A stretch of 64,000 nt of DNA from Verrucomicrobiota bacterium (GTDB lineage Bacteria; Verrucomicrobiota; Verrucomicrobiia; Opitutales; Opitutaceae): assembly GCA_003641745.1 (NCBI GenBank), contig QNAI01000003.1, forward strand, positions 1 through 64,000, written 5' to 3'. How positions within the stretch are numbered: the stretch's first letter is position 1; each line of letters starts with the position of its first letter. The translations under genes and the position numbers were made by a program. Shown here one piece after another: positions 37,472 through 46,437 of this stretch. The notes beneath the pieces are model-generated. The model did no database searches. It was not told the origin of the DNA and was given only the letters and a program-made list of their open reading frames with translations.

Positions 37472-38245
37472 TTAGTTGATTTCGACGGGCAGTGGCACGA
37501 ACTCGGCCAGCTTTTCGTTTTCATAAATCTTCACGACGTTGCGAATGGTGGTGGCGAGATCGTTGCGGATCTCCTCCTTCCAGCCGTCGGCCGTGGGTTT
37601 GACGATTCCTGCGTATTGGGCGTTTTCGTCGACGAAGTAAGCCTGGCCAAGCCCGATATAGACTGTTTTGACCTGCGCCACTTCACCAGACTCGAGGGTC
37701 TTCAGCTCGGTCACGATTGTGATCTGCTTATTGAACTTTTCGACTTCCTGGAGAATTCCGACGATATTCTGAACGCGTTCACCGAGGGCGACCCGGGTGA
37801 CCCTGGCTTTCTCGGCTGAAGGCATGCGCTTCACGAGCTGCTCGATCCGTTTGGTGAGGGCATCCGGGAAGTGTGTGATCAACTCCCGAATCTGCGCCTC
37901 CATCTCAGGCATGATATCCTCGACGGCCCGCGAGGCCGCCTTGAGAACGTCATTCTCCCCGGCCAGCTTCTCTCGCATCTTGTCCGCCTCCGTGGTGTTT
38001 TCCTCGGCCTCGAGAATCCGGTCTTCCAGCAGACCCATTTCAAGACCCAGGACATCGACGGTGTCCGCCATGAGTTCCTTGTCGATTCGCCAGTTGGTTT
38101 CCTCCTCGGAGATCAGCTTCCGGAGTTCGACCCACTCCTCCAACGCAGTGCGCGTCTCATGGAGATTTGGCCCCTCCGCACGGGAGAACGGGGAGACGAT
38201 GAGCAGCGGGAGAACTGCCAACTTGATTAAGGTTTTTTTAGTCAT
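37472..38245 (-). CDS. DUF3450 family periplasmic protein
   Basis: A 257-residue secreted protein (signal peptide about 1-23, cleavage near SRA-EG) with long coiled-coil helices (about 30-115) and a globular C-terminus with YIGLGQAYFVDEN, a DUF3450 hallmark. DUF3450 occurs almost only beside ExbB/ExbD and TPR genes and is thought to help energise the outer membrane. First gene of the minus-strand operon, 24 bp before exbB. Confidence 0.88.
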   Translation of the reverse strand: MTKKTLIKLAVLPLLIVSPFSRAEGPNLHETRTALEEWVELRKLISEEETNWRIDKELMADTVDVLGLEMGLLEDRILEAEENTTEADKMREKLAGENDVLKAASRAVEDIMPEMEAQIRELITHFPDALTKRIEQLVKRMPSAEKARVTRVALGERVQNIVGILQEVEKFNKQITIVTELKTLESGEVAQVKTVYIGLGQAYFVDENAQYAGIVKPTADGWKEEIRNDLATTIRNVVKIYENEKLAEFVPLPVEIN

Positions 38246-38814
38246 CGGTCAGTTGTTTGCGAAAGGGGGAAGATTTATCGCCTTGGAAGCGTTTGGGAAG
38301 ATGAGGTTGTGCGCCATTTGGTTTTGGGGAGGATCAAGCGGGTTGTCCTGCTTCCATCTTTCGTGGCACTGTGCGAAGGATGGCCTCGTGTAAAGCGTGA
38401 TTGTTTGGGCCGATCGACTTCAGGACAAGCCTGAATTCGCTGGCATAACGATTTCGACCGAGGGTGAAAGGGGGTTGATCAATACGATTGGATTGTCCAA
38501 AATCCGACCAGCCACAGATCCGGCAGAGGATTGGGATTTGGTTGAGGGGCCCGAGGCGCTGGACTGAGGGTCTCGCTTGATCAGAACGGATGAGCACGGA
38601 GAGAAATTTGGCTCACTGCAAGAATTTTTATGCCATCCGGGATTGACTTTTTGCAGTGCGGCCTCCGGAGCCTGTTGGAAACACCTCGCCTCCCTGGCCG
38701 TCCAGGTCGGATCAGGTTCGACTTTCCAAGGCGCCCATCGGTCAGAATACACGCTTGGATCCGCATTTCGCTCGATTCGAACACCAATCCGCGAATTCTG
38801 AGCGTATCACACCC
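38246..38814. other. Intergenic region upstream of DUF3450 and the ABC importer
   Basis: 569 bp between divergent operons. No gene is supported on either strand. Searched by eye for TPP, FMN and purine riboswitch cores without success. It must contain both promoters. One frame continuing into the ABC ATPase upstream of 38815 has no protein character. Confidence 0.5.
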
Positions 38815-39579
38815 ATGTCCATCCATCCACACGTGCTGATTGAGGGGTTGTCCAAACGCTACGGCGACGGACCCTCTGTTCTCCATGGGCTGGACCTGGA
38901 GGTGTCCGCGGGCGAATTTGTTTCGCTCATCGGTCCGAGCGGATGCGGCAAGTCGACGATTCTCAAGTTGATTGCCGGACTCAATCCCGTGACAGCCGGT
39001 CGGTTGCTCGTGCGGGGGCAGGCGCCCGAGGTGGCGCGGGACCGGATGGCATTCATCTTTCAGGAACCCACTCTCCTGCCATGGTTGACCGTGATTCGGA
39101 ATATCGAGATACTTCTGCGGATTCGCAAGGTCCCGCGGAATCGGTGTCTCAAGATCGCTGACGGGATGTTGGCTCTGGTCCGTCTGAACCATGTGCGCAA
39201 TCACTATCCGCGTCAGCTTTCCGGCGGCATGAAGATGCGGGTATCCATCGCACGGGCCCTCTCCCTCCTGCCGGAGCTTCTCCTGCTCGACGAACCCTTC
39301 GGGGCGTTGGACGAGATGACGCGCGACCATCTCAATGAGGAACTCCTCGACTTGCGCAAGGACCAGAACTGGACTGCGCTTTTTGTCACCCATTCCGTGC
39401 GGGAAGCGGTCTTTCTTTCCAATCGCATCGTGGTCCTTGCGGCGAATCCCGGGCGCATACACGAAGTGGTCGAGGTGCCGCTGACCTACCCCAGAACCAA
39501 TGAGACGCGGGACTCGAATGCCTATCTCAGGGTCGTGTCCGAGGTGTCCCATGTCCTCCGATCGGTCGAAGGCCAATGA
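38815..39579 (+). CDS. ABC transporter ATP-binding protein (nitrate/sulfonate/pyrimidine type)
   Basis: A 254-residue ATPase that powers import. Walker A GPSGCGKST (about 40-48), signature LSGGMKMRVSIARA, Walker B LLLLDEPFGALDE, and the SsuB/TauB-type C-terminus. The ATG at 38815 gives the usual length. Its stop overlaps the permease start by 4 bp (ATGA). Confidence 0.92.
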   Translation: MSIHPHVLIEGLSKRYGDGPSVLHGLDLEVSAGEFVSLIGPSGCGKSTILKLIAGLNPVTAGRLLVRGQAPEVARDRMAFIFQEPTLLPWLTVIRNIEILLRIRKVPRNRCLKIADGMLALVRLNHVRNHYPRQLSGGMKMRVSIARALSLLPELLLLDEPFGALDEMTRDHLNEELLDLRKDQNWTALFVTHSVREAVFLSNRIVVLAANPGRIHEVVEVPLTYPRTNETRDSNAYLRVVSEVSHVLRSVEGQ

Positions 39580-40376
39580 AACCTCGTGAATATTGGACCT
39601 GTGCGCGCTGGTTTCTTCCGGTGTTTTCGGGCGGGTTGATCGTCCTGGCCTGGTATGCGGTGCGCATACTCGGCGACATCGAGCCCTATGTGCTGCCGAC
39701 CCCGGGCGAAATTATCAGGGCGGCGGTGGAGGAACGGTCCGTCCTGTTCTCTGCGGCCCTGACCACCCTGAAAGGGGCCGTTCTCGGGTTCCTGACCGCC
39801 GCCCTGGTGGGGTTTGGGCTGGCCCTGGTCCTGGCTTACTCGCGGTCTTTCCGTTTTGCCCTCTACCCGCATGTGCTGGTGGTCCAGATGTTTCCGGTCA
39901 TTGTGCTCGCCCCCATATTTGTACTTTGGGTCGGCCCCGGACTGCCCAGCGTGGCCCGCATCGCGTTCCTGATCAGTTTCTTCCCAGTCGTCGCCAACGC
40001 AACCCAGGGGCTGATTTCAACCGATGCGAATATGGTCGACCTGTTTCGAATGGCGAACGCATCCCGTCTGCAGGAGATGCTCCTGCTCAGGGTTCCCTTT
40101 GCGCTGCCTTTTTATCTGACCGGGTTGCGGATCGCGGCCAGTCTCGCCATGATCGGCGCCATCGCCGGTGAGTTCTTTGCGGGCAGCTCCGCCGGAGGGA
40201 CCGGAGGCCTCGGGTTCATGGTCATTATCTATTTTGCCCAGCTCAAGACAGCGGCCCTTTTTGCCACTGGATTCGTGGCCTGCCTGTGCGGGTTCCTTTT
40301 TGTGTCAACCGTCCTGGGTTTGAACTGGCTCCTGCTGCGCAAATGGCACGATTCCTTCGAACGGACTGATCGGTGA
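39576..40376 (+). CDS. ABC transporter permease (SsuC/TauC type)
   Basis: A 266-residue inner-membrane protein with six hydrophobic segments and the coupling loop region around LRVPFALPFYLTGLRIAASL. Partner of the ATPase upstream and the lipoprotein downstream. Coupled at both ends: ATGA overlap with the ATPase stop and a GTGA junction with the next gene. Confidence 0.92.
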   Translation: MKPREYWTCARWFLPVFSGGLIVLAWYAVRILGDIEPYVLPTPGEIIRAAVEERSVLFSAALTTLKGAVLGFLTAALVGFGLALVLAYSRSFRFALYPHVLVVQMFPVIVLAPIFVLWVGPGLPSVARIAFLISFFPVVANATQGLISTDANMVDLFRMANASRLQEMLLLRVPFALPFYLTGLRIAASLAMIGAIAGEFFAGSSAGGTGGLGFMVIIYFAQLKTAALFATGFVACLCGFLFVSTVLGLNWLLLRKWHDSFERTDR

Positions 40377-41515
40377 TGCATCCTGGTGGATTTTTCAGCT
40401 GTATAGTAGAGGAGTGTAGCCGCGTCGCTGTGCTGACGCGTCCCCGGGCATTCAAAGGGTGTAGCCGCGTCGTCGCTGCACCTGATGGTCCGAACCGGGG
40501 TGGTCTTCGGGGGAGGGACATCCGGCCCGGGAAGGCGTTGTTCATCATCTTGCAGGCAGCCGGCCTGCTGCTCCTTGCAGGCTGTCGACCCGAACCCGTG
40601 ACGGAGATGCAAGAACCCGCGACGGGCCTCTTTCCGATCGTCCTGCAGACCGACTGGTTTCCTCAGGCCGAGCACGGGGGCTTTTATCAGGCCGCCGCCC
40701 GGGGGTTCTTTCGAAACGAGGGACTCGATGTGGAGATCCTTCCCGGTGGGCCGGGTGCCATGATCAAGCACAAGGTCACCCGGGGCCAGGCTCACTTTGC
40801 CATGAATCGCAGTGATGACGTGGTGGTCGCCATCGACCGGGGTTTGCCCCTGATCATGGTCTTCGCGGTCATGCAGCGCGATCCGCAGGCCCTTATGATG
40901 CACCCGTCTCAGGCGGTGGCCGGGTTCCGAGAACTCGACGGCCGGACCGTGATCGCCTCACCGGGCCTCAATTGGATTCCGGTTATCGAGCGCCAATACT
41001 CGATCCGGCTCAATATCCAGCCGCATACCTATGGGCTGACGCATTTCCTGAAGGATGAATCTCTTGTTCAGCAATGCTTCGTGACCAGTGAGCCGTACTA
41101 TGTCCGCCAGCATGGTGTCGACCCGGTCGTCCTGATGCTTGCGGATTCGGGTTACGAGCCCTACCATGTCGTGTTCGCGAATCGTGAATTTGCAGACGAG
41201 GCGCCCGACCGGGTCGCCGCCTTTGCCCGGGCTTCGCTTCGGGGGTGGGCGGATTACCTGGAGGGGGATCCGACCGCCGCCCATAAGGTCATCATGGCCC
41301 GCAATCCGAATATGACGCCGGAGTTTCTGGAATTCTCACGCCGCACCATGATCGAGCAAAATCTCGTCACGGGCGACCCCTCGAAGGGCGACGAGCTGGG
41401 CCGGATTGATCCGGGGCGCCTGCAGACCGAGATCGATCGCCTCAGGGAATTCGGAATGATCGACGAGCCCCTCCTGGTCGAAGAGGTCGTGGTCCCTTCC
41501 CTCTATCGCGAATAG
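40373..41515 (+). CDS. ABC substrate-binding lipoprotein, NMT1/THI5-like
   Basis: Periplasmic binding lipoprotein. Mature domain begins near TDWFPQAEHGGFYQAAARGFF, typical of NMT1/THI5 proteins that bind thiamine-pyrimidine or related ring compounds. The lipobox LLLLAGC puts the lipidated Cys at residue 71 of the long reading. The GTG at 40373 overlaps the permease stop, but the first ~55 residues include a repeat (40414-40477) and are not signal-like; a TTG at 40538 would give a short leader with Cys 16. The start is therefore undecided. No thi gene or TPP riboswitch is adjacent, so the substrate is open. Confidence 0.82.
   Translation: MMHPGGFFSCIVEECSRVAVLTRPRAFKGCSRVVAAPDGPNRGGLRGRDIRPGKALFIILQAAGLLLLAGCRPEPVTEMQEPATGLFPIVLQTDWFPQAEHGGFYQAAARGFFRNEGLDVEILPGGPGAMIKHKVTRGQAHFAMNRSDDVVVAIDRGLPLIMVFAVMQRDPQALMMHPSQAVAGFRELDGRTVIASPGLNWIPVIERQYSIRLNIQPHTYGLTHFLKDESLVQQCFVTSEPYYVRQHGVDPVVLMLADSGYEPYHVVFANREFADEAPDRVAAFARASLRGWADYLEGDPTAAHKVIMARNPNMTPEFLEFSRRTMIEQNLVTGDPSKGDELGRIDPGRLQTEIDRLREFGMIDEPLLVEEVVVPSLYRE
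40414..40477 (+). repeat. GTGTAGCCGCGTC repeat pair with hairpin
   Basis: Two direct copies of GTGTAGCCGCGTC (40414-40426 and 40459-40471). The first continues into a CGCGTC/GACGCG hairpin (40421-40426, 40435-40440). It lies inside the apparent N-terminal coding region of the binding protein. Confidence 0.65.
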
Positions 41516-41542
41516 GCATCCGTGCCCACCACGGATCCTGGG

Positions 41543-42310
41543 TTAGAACTTGAGGTGCCTTACGGTCAACCGGTTCTCGATCAGCTGGCGCAGGGCCTCC
41601 AGGCCGATCTTCAAGTGCTCAGAGACGAATTTCTCGGTGACCTTTCGATCGCTCTCCTGGGTCTTGATACCCTCGGGGAACATCGGCTGATCGGATACCA
41701 GGAGCAGTGCGCCGGTCGGGATGTGATTGTGGAAACCCACCGTGAAAATGGTGGCGCTTTCCATGTCGATTGCCATCGATCGGGTGCGCTGCAGGTAGCC
41801 TTTGAAGGTATCGTCGTGTTCCCAGACCCGTCGGTTGGTCGAATAGACCGTGCCGGTCCAGTAGTCCTTCTGATGCTCGCGGATGGTGGTTGAGATGGCC
41901 TTCTGCAGGGCGAAGGCCGGCAGGGCGGGTATCTCCGGGGGGAAATAGTCGTTCGACGTCCCATCGCCGCGGATGGCGGCGATGGGGAGGATCAATTCGC
42001 CGAGTCCGATTTCCTCTTTGATGGAGCCGCATTTGCCCAGGAACAGGCAGGCCTCCGGGTGGATCGCCGTCAGCAGGTCCATGATGGTCGCTGCGTTGGC
42101 ACTGCCCATTCGGAAATTTATGATGGTGATGCCTTTGGCCGTTGCGTTCGGCATTTCGCAGTCGGTCCCGCGAATCGGAACCCGGTGCCAGTTCGAGAAC
42201 AACTTCAGGTACTGGTTGAAATTGGTCAGCAGGATATAGCGACCGAACTCCTCCACCGGCACCCCGGTGTAGCGGGGCAACCAGTTATGGACGATATCGT
42301 CCCGGGTCAC
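41543..42310 (-). CDS. amn: AMP nucleosidase
   Basis: Splits AMP into adenine and ribose 5-phosphate. Nucleoside-phosphorylase fold with LGKCGSIKEEIGLGEL, RGDGTSNDYFP and MAIDMESATIFTVG, as in the short AMP nucleosidases of Bacteroidetes; lacks the regulatory N-terminus of the E. coli enzyme. I chose the GTG at 42310 (255 residues), which overlaps the stop of the upstream phosphatase by 4 bp; an ATG at 42358 would overlap by 52 bp. Confidence 0.88.
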   Translation of the reverse strand: MTRDDIVHNWLPRYTGVPVEEFGRYILLTNFNQYLKLFSNWHRVPIRGTDCEMPNATAKGITIINFRMGSANAATIMDLLTAIHPEACLFLGKCGSIKEEIGLGELILPIAAIRGDGTSNDYFPPEIPALPAFALQKAISTTIREHQKDYWTGTVYSTNRRVWEHDDTFKGYLQRTRSMAIDMESATIFTVGFHNHIPTGALLLVSDQPMFPEGIKTQESDRKVTEKFVSEHLKIGLEALRQLIENRLTVRHLKF

Positions 42311-43710
42311 GGTTGAGCCGAAAACGTGAGTTCCTTCGCTTTCAGAGTGTGCGTCCATCGGAGGGTGTTGGTCTTGTCGTAGCAGTGGAGGGTCAGCGAT
42401 CGGTCGTCCGGTGGTCCCGCCATGTCGATCCGGCAGTAGTTCTGATCGCCGACCACGGTGCCGTCAATCCGGTTGGGATCGCTCATGATACCGGGCAACC
42501 GGCGCCGGCTGACGCCCGAACTCAGCGGGGACGATGTGAGTTCGAAAAGTGGATACATCCCGGGCCTGTCGTGGCGCTGCAGAACGGTGGTGTGGATGTC
42601 GCCGGTCAGAAAGACCACCCCGGTGATGGCATGGTCGCGTATGAAGTCGATGATCTCCTCCCTTTCCCGGCGAAACTCGTTGGCTGACTCACCCCCGGTC
42701 GTGTGGGACTGGAGAAACCGGGACCCGGTAACGATGAACTTGAAGTTGAAGTGGGGTGGATGCTGGGCCTGCAGAAGGCTCTGTTTCAGCCAGTCGAGCT
42801 GACGGGCGCCATACATGGTCTTTTCGGGATTGAGATCCTGGTCGAGACGGCTGTCATCCCGGTGGAAGCGGTTGTCGAGCAGGATGAAGGCGGCGTCTCC
42901 CCGGAAGAACTTCGTGTAAATGCCCGGGTTGTCCTGTTCACCCGCCGTCGGGTTTCCCCAATAGGCATTGAACGCGGCCAGAGTGGTTTCCTTCATCTCG
43001 AAGGAGCGGTTCGAATTGTCGGGTCCGAAATCGTGATCGTCCCAGATCGCCCAATGCGGCATGCTCGCAAAGAGCTTCTGGAGGTCGGGCGTGCCGCGAT
43101 CGTGCCGATAGCGATACCAGATCCCGCTCTCGGAGCTCCAGTCGGCCTCCCTCAGGTACAGGTTGTCCCCAAGCCAGACCATGAAGTCCGCCCCTGAGTC
43201 CGCCATGTGTCGGAAGATCCCCGTTCCCTTTCCGTAGGGCGTGCCCGGGCGATCGTAGACCGCTTCGTTGAGGTAGGCGCCGGATCCGGTCAGGAACGAA
43301 AGGTCGGGCGGGCCGTCCCGCCATTCCCAAAGAATGCGGGTTTTGAAATGGAGCGGGGTGGGGAACTCGAGCGGTTCGCCGTCGATGGAAAGCGAATAGT
43401 GATAGGTCGTGCCCGGATCGAGTAATCCGGGCCGGAACTTGACAATGGAACCTCCGGCGGGATGCGGTGGGGGCGCGGCGATTTCAATCGAATGAATCGC
43501 ATCCGGCTCACCCTCCGCCCAATAGGTCATGGAGACGGAACCCGCGTCCTCGACCTCGACCCATACCAGGACTTCACGGTGTTCGGAATAACCGAGCATG
43601 GGACCCGATACAAGGGCGCCGGACTCGCATCGCATCACGGTCGCGCATCCGGCGAATACCATGAGTGCCAGGCGGAAAAGGAGTGTCCCGGAAGAACGGC
43701 CTGTGACCAT
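42307..43710 (-). CDS. PhoD-like phosphatase/phosphodiesterase, lipoprotein
   Basis: A ~467-residue alkaline phosphatase D-family enzyme, probably outer-membrane anchored: from the ATG at 43710 the leader ends in a lipobox VFAGC. An N-terminal fibronectin-like domain (about 35-130) precedes the metallophosphatase core with WLGDNLY, WAIWDDHDFGPDNSN, FLTGDIHTT. PhoD enzymes use Fe/Ca and act on phosphoesters. An upstream ATG (43779) would lie in the repeat region. Coupled to amn by a 4-bp overlap, suggesting nucleotide scavenging, an inference. Confidence 0.87.
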   Translation of the reverse strand: MVTGRSSGTLLFRLALMVFAGCATVMRCESGALVSGPMLGYSEHREVLVWVEVEDAGSVSMTYWAEGEPDAIHSIEIAAPPPHPAGGSIVKFRPGLLDPGTTYHYSLSIDGEPLEFPTPLHFKTRILWEWRDGPPDLSFLTGSGAYLNEAVYDRPGTPYGKGTGIFRHMADSGADFMVWLGDNLYLREADWSSESGIWYRYRHDRGTPDLQKLFASMPHWAIWDDHDFGPDNSNRSFEMKETTLAAFNAYWGNPTAGEQDNPGIYTKFFRGDAAFILLDNRFHRDDSRLDQDLNPEKTMYGARQLDWLKQSLLQAQHPPHFNFKFIVTGSRFLQSHTTGGESANEFRREREEIIDFIRDHAITGVVFLTGDIHTTVLQRHDRPGMYPLFELTSSPLSSGVSRRRLPGIMSDPNRIDGTVVGDQNYCRIDMAGPPDDRSLTLHCYDKTNTLRWTHTLKAKELTFSAQP

Positions 43711-43771
43711 GCCCAAGAAATGGCGGTTTGGACCATTCAGCGCAAGCGTCGGGGTAAAACGGTCCGAACGG

Positions 43772-43823
43772 GGGGTCATTGCTCATATTGTGCATGCCAA
43801 TGCATGATATGTGCTTTGACCCC
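43772..43823 (+). repeat. Palindromic element 2a
   Basis: 52 bp, GGGGTCA/TGACCCC ends, loop TGCATGCCAATGC, inner stem CATAT/ATATG. Sister of 1a, with the same CCGAACGG left flank and CTTCAAAC right flank. Confidence 0.85.
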
Positions 43824-43845
43824 TTCAAACCGAACGCCAACCGAA

Positions 43846-43928
43846 GGGGTCAAACCTGAATGGCTGATGTCGGCAGAATCGCTGCCTCGGTACCTGCGTT
43901 GGCATGCACGAATGCAAGGAATGACCCC
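43846..43928 (-). repeat. Palindromic element 2b, inverted, with extra arm
   Basis: 83 bp. Family ends and loop (here TGCATGCCAACGC on the minus strand) with the same ~31-bp extra segment as 1b, but with that segment reversed relative to the ends. Contains its own hairpin GGCAG-CGATT-CTGCC. Confidence 0.8.
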
Positions 43929-43963
43929 GTGCATGCCAATGCACGATATGAGGCTCAAACCCC
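43929..43963 (+). repeat. Partial palindromic element 2c
   Basis: 35 bp half element (GTGCATGCCAATGC ... AAACCCC) joined to 2b exactly as 1c is joined to 1b. Its right flank CCTTCAAACGGT supplies the lipA stop codon (43967-43965). Confidence 0.75.
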
Positions 43964-43964
43964 T

Positions 43965-44837
43965 TCAAACGGTCTGCAGCCCTTCGCTCGCGTACCGGGC
44001 CGACTGTTCATCGGCGTGATAGGATGATCGGACCAGGGGACCGGATTCGACCACGTCGAACCCGATCGAAAGCCCGACTTCCTTCCATTCGGAAAACTCT
44101 TCCGGTGTGACCCACCGGTCGATCGCCAGGTGCCGGGAGGTTGGCTGCAGGTACTGCCCGATGGTCAGGATGGCGACACCGTCGTCGACCAGGTCGCGCA
44201 TGGCCTGGGCCACCTCGTCCTTGCGTTCGCCCACGCCAAGCATGAGCCCGGACTTGGTCGTGAACCCCCTCGAGGCGGCGTGGCGAAGGATGAGGCGGGA
44301 ACGATCGTAGCGCGCCTGAACCCGGACCGGACGCTGAAGGCGTTCGACCGTCTCCAGGTTGTGGTTCAGGATATCCGGCTTCGCCTCCAGGATCGTGTCC
44401 AGATCCCGCGTTCGCCCCTTCATGTCGGGTATCAGGACCTCTATGCCGCAGCTGGGATTGAGGTGGCGGATCGCACGAATGGTCTGGGCCCAGATGGACG
44501 CGCCCCCGTCCTTCAGTTCGTCGCGCGCCACCGATGTGATCACGCAATGCCTGAGCTTCATGCGGGCCACGGCTTCGGCCACCCGGGCGGGTTCACCGAT
44601 ATCAGGCGCGGCCGGTCGCCCCGTTTCAATTGCGCAAAACGTGCAGGATCGTGTGCATATATTACCGAGAATCATCAGGGTGGCGGTCCCGCGGGACCAG
44701 CATTCACCCATATTGGGGCACTGTGCACTTTGGCAAACCGTGTGCAGGTTGTTGTGGTCGACCAAGTTGCGCACCTGCTTGTATTCAGGTCCGGAAGGAA
44801 GTTTCGCTCGAAGCCATTTGGGTTTGCGCGTGTCCAT
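43965..44837 (-). CDS. lipA: Lipoyl synthase
   Basis: Radical-SAM enzyme that inserts two sulfurs into octanoyl groups on lipoate-dependent enzymes. Auxiliary cluster cysteines 35, 40 and 46 (CQSAQCPNMGEC), radical-SAM CTRSCTFC (Cys 61, 65, 68) and the C-terminal RSSYHAD serine are all present. 290 residues, usual length. The last codons and the stop fall in the flank of a repeat element. No lipB is adjacent. Divergent from lysS across 93 bp. Confidence 0.96.
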   Translation of the reverse strand: MDTRKPKWLRAKLPSGPEYKQVRNLVDHNNLHTVCQSAQCPNMGECWSRGTATLMILGNICTRSCTFCAIETGRPAAPDIGEPARVAEAVARMKLRHCVITSVARDELKDGGASIWAQTIRAIRHLNPSCGIEVLIPDMKGRTRDLDTILEAKPDILNHNLETVERLQRPVRVQARYDRSRLILRHAASRGFTTKSGLMLGVGERKDEVAQAMRDLVDDGVAILTIGQYLQPTSRHLAIDRWVTPEEFSEWKEVGLSIGFDVVESGPLVRSSYHADEQSARYASEGLQTV

Positions 44838-44930
44838 TCAGCGCAACAGTCGCATGACCACTTTGAAGTTCAAGCCCTCACTTCTTACTTCACACAGCGC
44901 CCCCGGTGCCGCTAATGTCGGCGGTTTCCC

Positions 44931-46394
44931 ATGAGTGAAAGCCTTTCAGATATTTCCCATGATCAGATTGCCGTCCGATTGCGCAAACTCGAGGAGATGC
45001 GTGCGGCCGGGACCGATCCCTACCGAACAGGGTTCCTGCCGACCCACACCGCTTCCGATGCACTGGCGGCCTACGAGGAAGGTGCGGACACCCAATGCGT
45101 GGTCGCCTCGGCGGGCCGGCTCATGGTCATGCGCGACATGGGCAAGAGTTGTTTTGCCAAGATCCAGGACCAGACCGGGCAGATTCAGCTCTATGCCCGA
45201 AAGGATGTTCTGGGCGAAGAGGCCTATGGCTGGTTCAAAAAGCTCGATATCGGGGATATCATCGGAGTCGAAGGCGAACTCTTCAGAACGCGCACCGGTG
45301 AAATCACGATTCGAGCGACCCGTTACGCAATGGTCAGCAAGTCGCTGCGGCCCCTGCCCGAGAAATGGCACGGGCTGAGCGACTCAGAGCAGATCTATCG
45401 CCAGCGCTATCTCGACCTCATCGTCAATGCGGACTCCCGCAGGCGATTCCTTCAGCGCAGCCGGATCGTATCCGGGATCCGTCGCTTTCTCGAGGATCGC
45501 CGATTTATCGAGGTCGAGACGCCTGTATTGCAAAACGTGGCCGGGGGTGCGGCCGCCCGTCCCTTCAAGACCGAGTTCAATGCCCTGGGGTGTGAATTTG
45601 TGCTGCGGATCTCGATCGAACTCTTTCTGAAGAGGATGCTGGTGGCCGGGTTCGACCGTGTCTTTGAAATCGGACGCAATTTCAGGAACGAGGGTCTGTC
45701 TCGCCGACACAATCCCGAATTCACCATGCTTGAGGTCTACCAGGCCTACAGCGACCACCGTGGCATGATGGATCTGGTCAGGGACCTGGTGCAGACCCTG
45801 GCCCGGGACGTTCTGGAGAACCTGGACCTGGAGCAGCCGGACGGCACCGTGATCCATCTCGGCGGCGAATGGAGGGAAGTCACCTACAGGCAGCTGGTCG
45901 TCGAGGAGACCGGAGCCGACGATTGGTTTCAACTCTCCAAGGACGAGAAAATGGCTCGGGCAGGCGAAATGGATTTGAAGATCGATCCGGATTGGGAGGA
46001 CTTCGAGGTGACGAACGAGGTCTTCAGCAAGCGGATCGAACCGACCCTGATTCAGCCCACTTTTGTGACCCGGTTGCCCAGGGAACTCTGTCCCCTGGCC
46101 AAACTCAGTCAGGAGGATCCGGGCACCTTGGATGTATTCGAGCTCTGCATTGGCGGGATGGAGATTGCACCCGCTTATTCCGAGCAGAACGATCCCATGG
46201 TTCAACGCGAGATGTTCGAGGTCCAGGCCGGCGGGGATATCCAGAACGTGGACGAGGACTTTCTGACTGCCCTCGAATACGGGATGCCACCCGCCGGTGG
46301 GATGGGGGTGGGGATCGACCGCCTGGTGATCCTGCTGACGGGTGCCGAGAGTATTCGCGATGTCATCCTCTTCCCCCAGATGCGCCCGGAATGA
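44931..46394 (+). CDS. lysS: Lysyl-tRNA synthetase, class II
   Basis: Charges tRNA-Lys. N-terminal OB fold for the anticodon (about 55-150), then class II core: motif 2 FRNEGLSRRHNPEFTMLE (about 250-267) and motif 3 GMGVGIDRLVILLTG near the C-terminus. 487 residues, normal. 43 bp separate it from the Lol genes, which may share its transcript. Confidence 0.96.
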   Translation: MSESLSDISHDQIAVRLRKLEEMRAAGTDPYRTGFLPTHTASDALAAYEEGADTQCVVASAGRLMVMRDMGKSCFAKIQDQTGQIQLYARKDVLGEEAYGWFKKLDIGDIIGVEGELFRTRTGEITIRATRYAMVSKSLRPLPEKWHGLSDSEQIYRQRYLDLIVNADSRRRFLQRSRIVSGIRRFLEDRRFIEVETPVLQNVAGGAAARPFKTEFNALGCEFVLRISIELFLKRMLVAGFDRVFEIGRNFRNEGLSRRHNPEFTMLEVYQAYSDHRGMMDLVRDLVQTLARDVLENLDLEQPDGTVIHLGGEWREVTYRQLVVEETGADDWFQLSKDEKMARAGEMDLKIDPDWEDFEVTNEVFSKRIEPTLIQPTFVTRLPRELCPLAKLSQEDPGTLDVFELCIGGMEIAPAYSEQNDPMVQREMFEVQAGGDIQNVDEDFLTALEYGMPPAGGMGVGIDRLVILLTGAESIRDVILFPQMRPE

Positions 46395-46437
46395 GCGGGC
46401 TGGATGCGAAGCCTTTCCGATTGTAATCGACCGAGCC

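Noticed and set aside
38246-38814. Possible TPP riboswitch ahead of the NMT1/THI5-type importer
   Set aside because: The conserved CTGAGA and ACCTGA core segments were not found in the leader.
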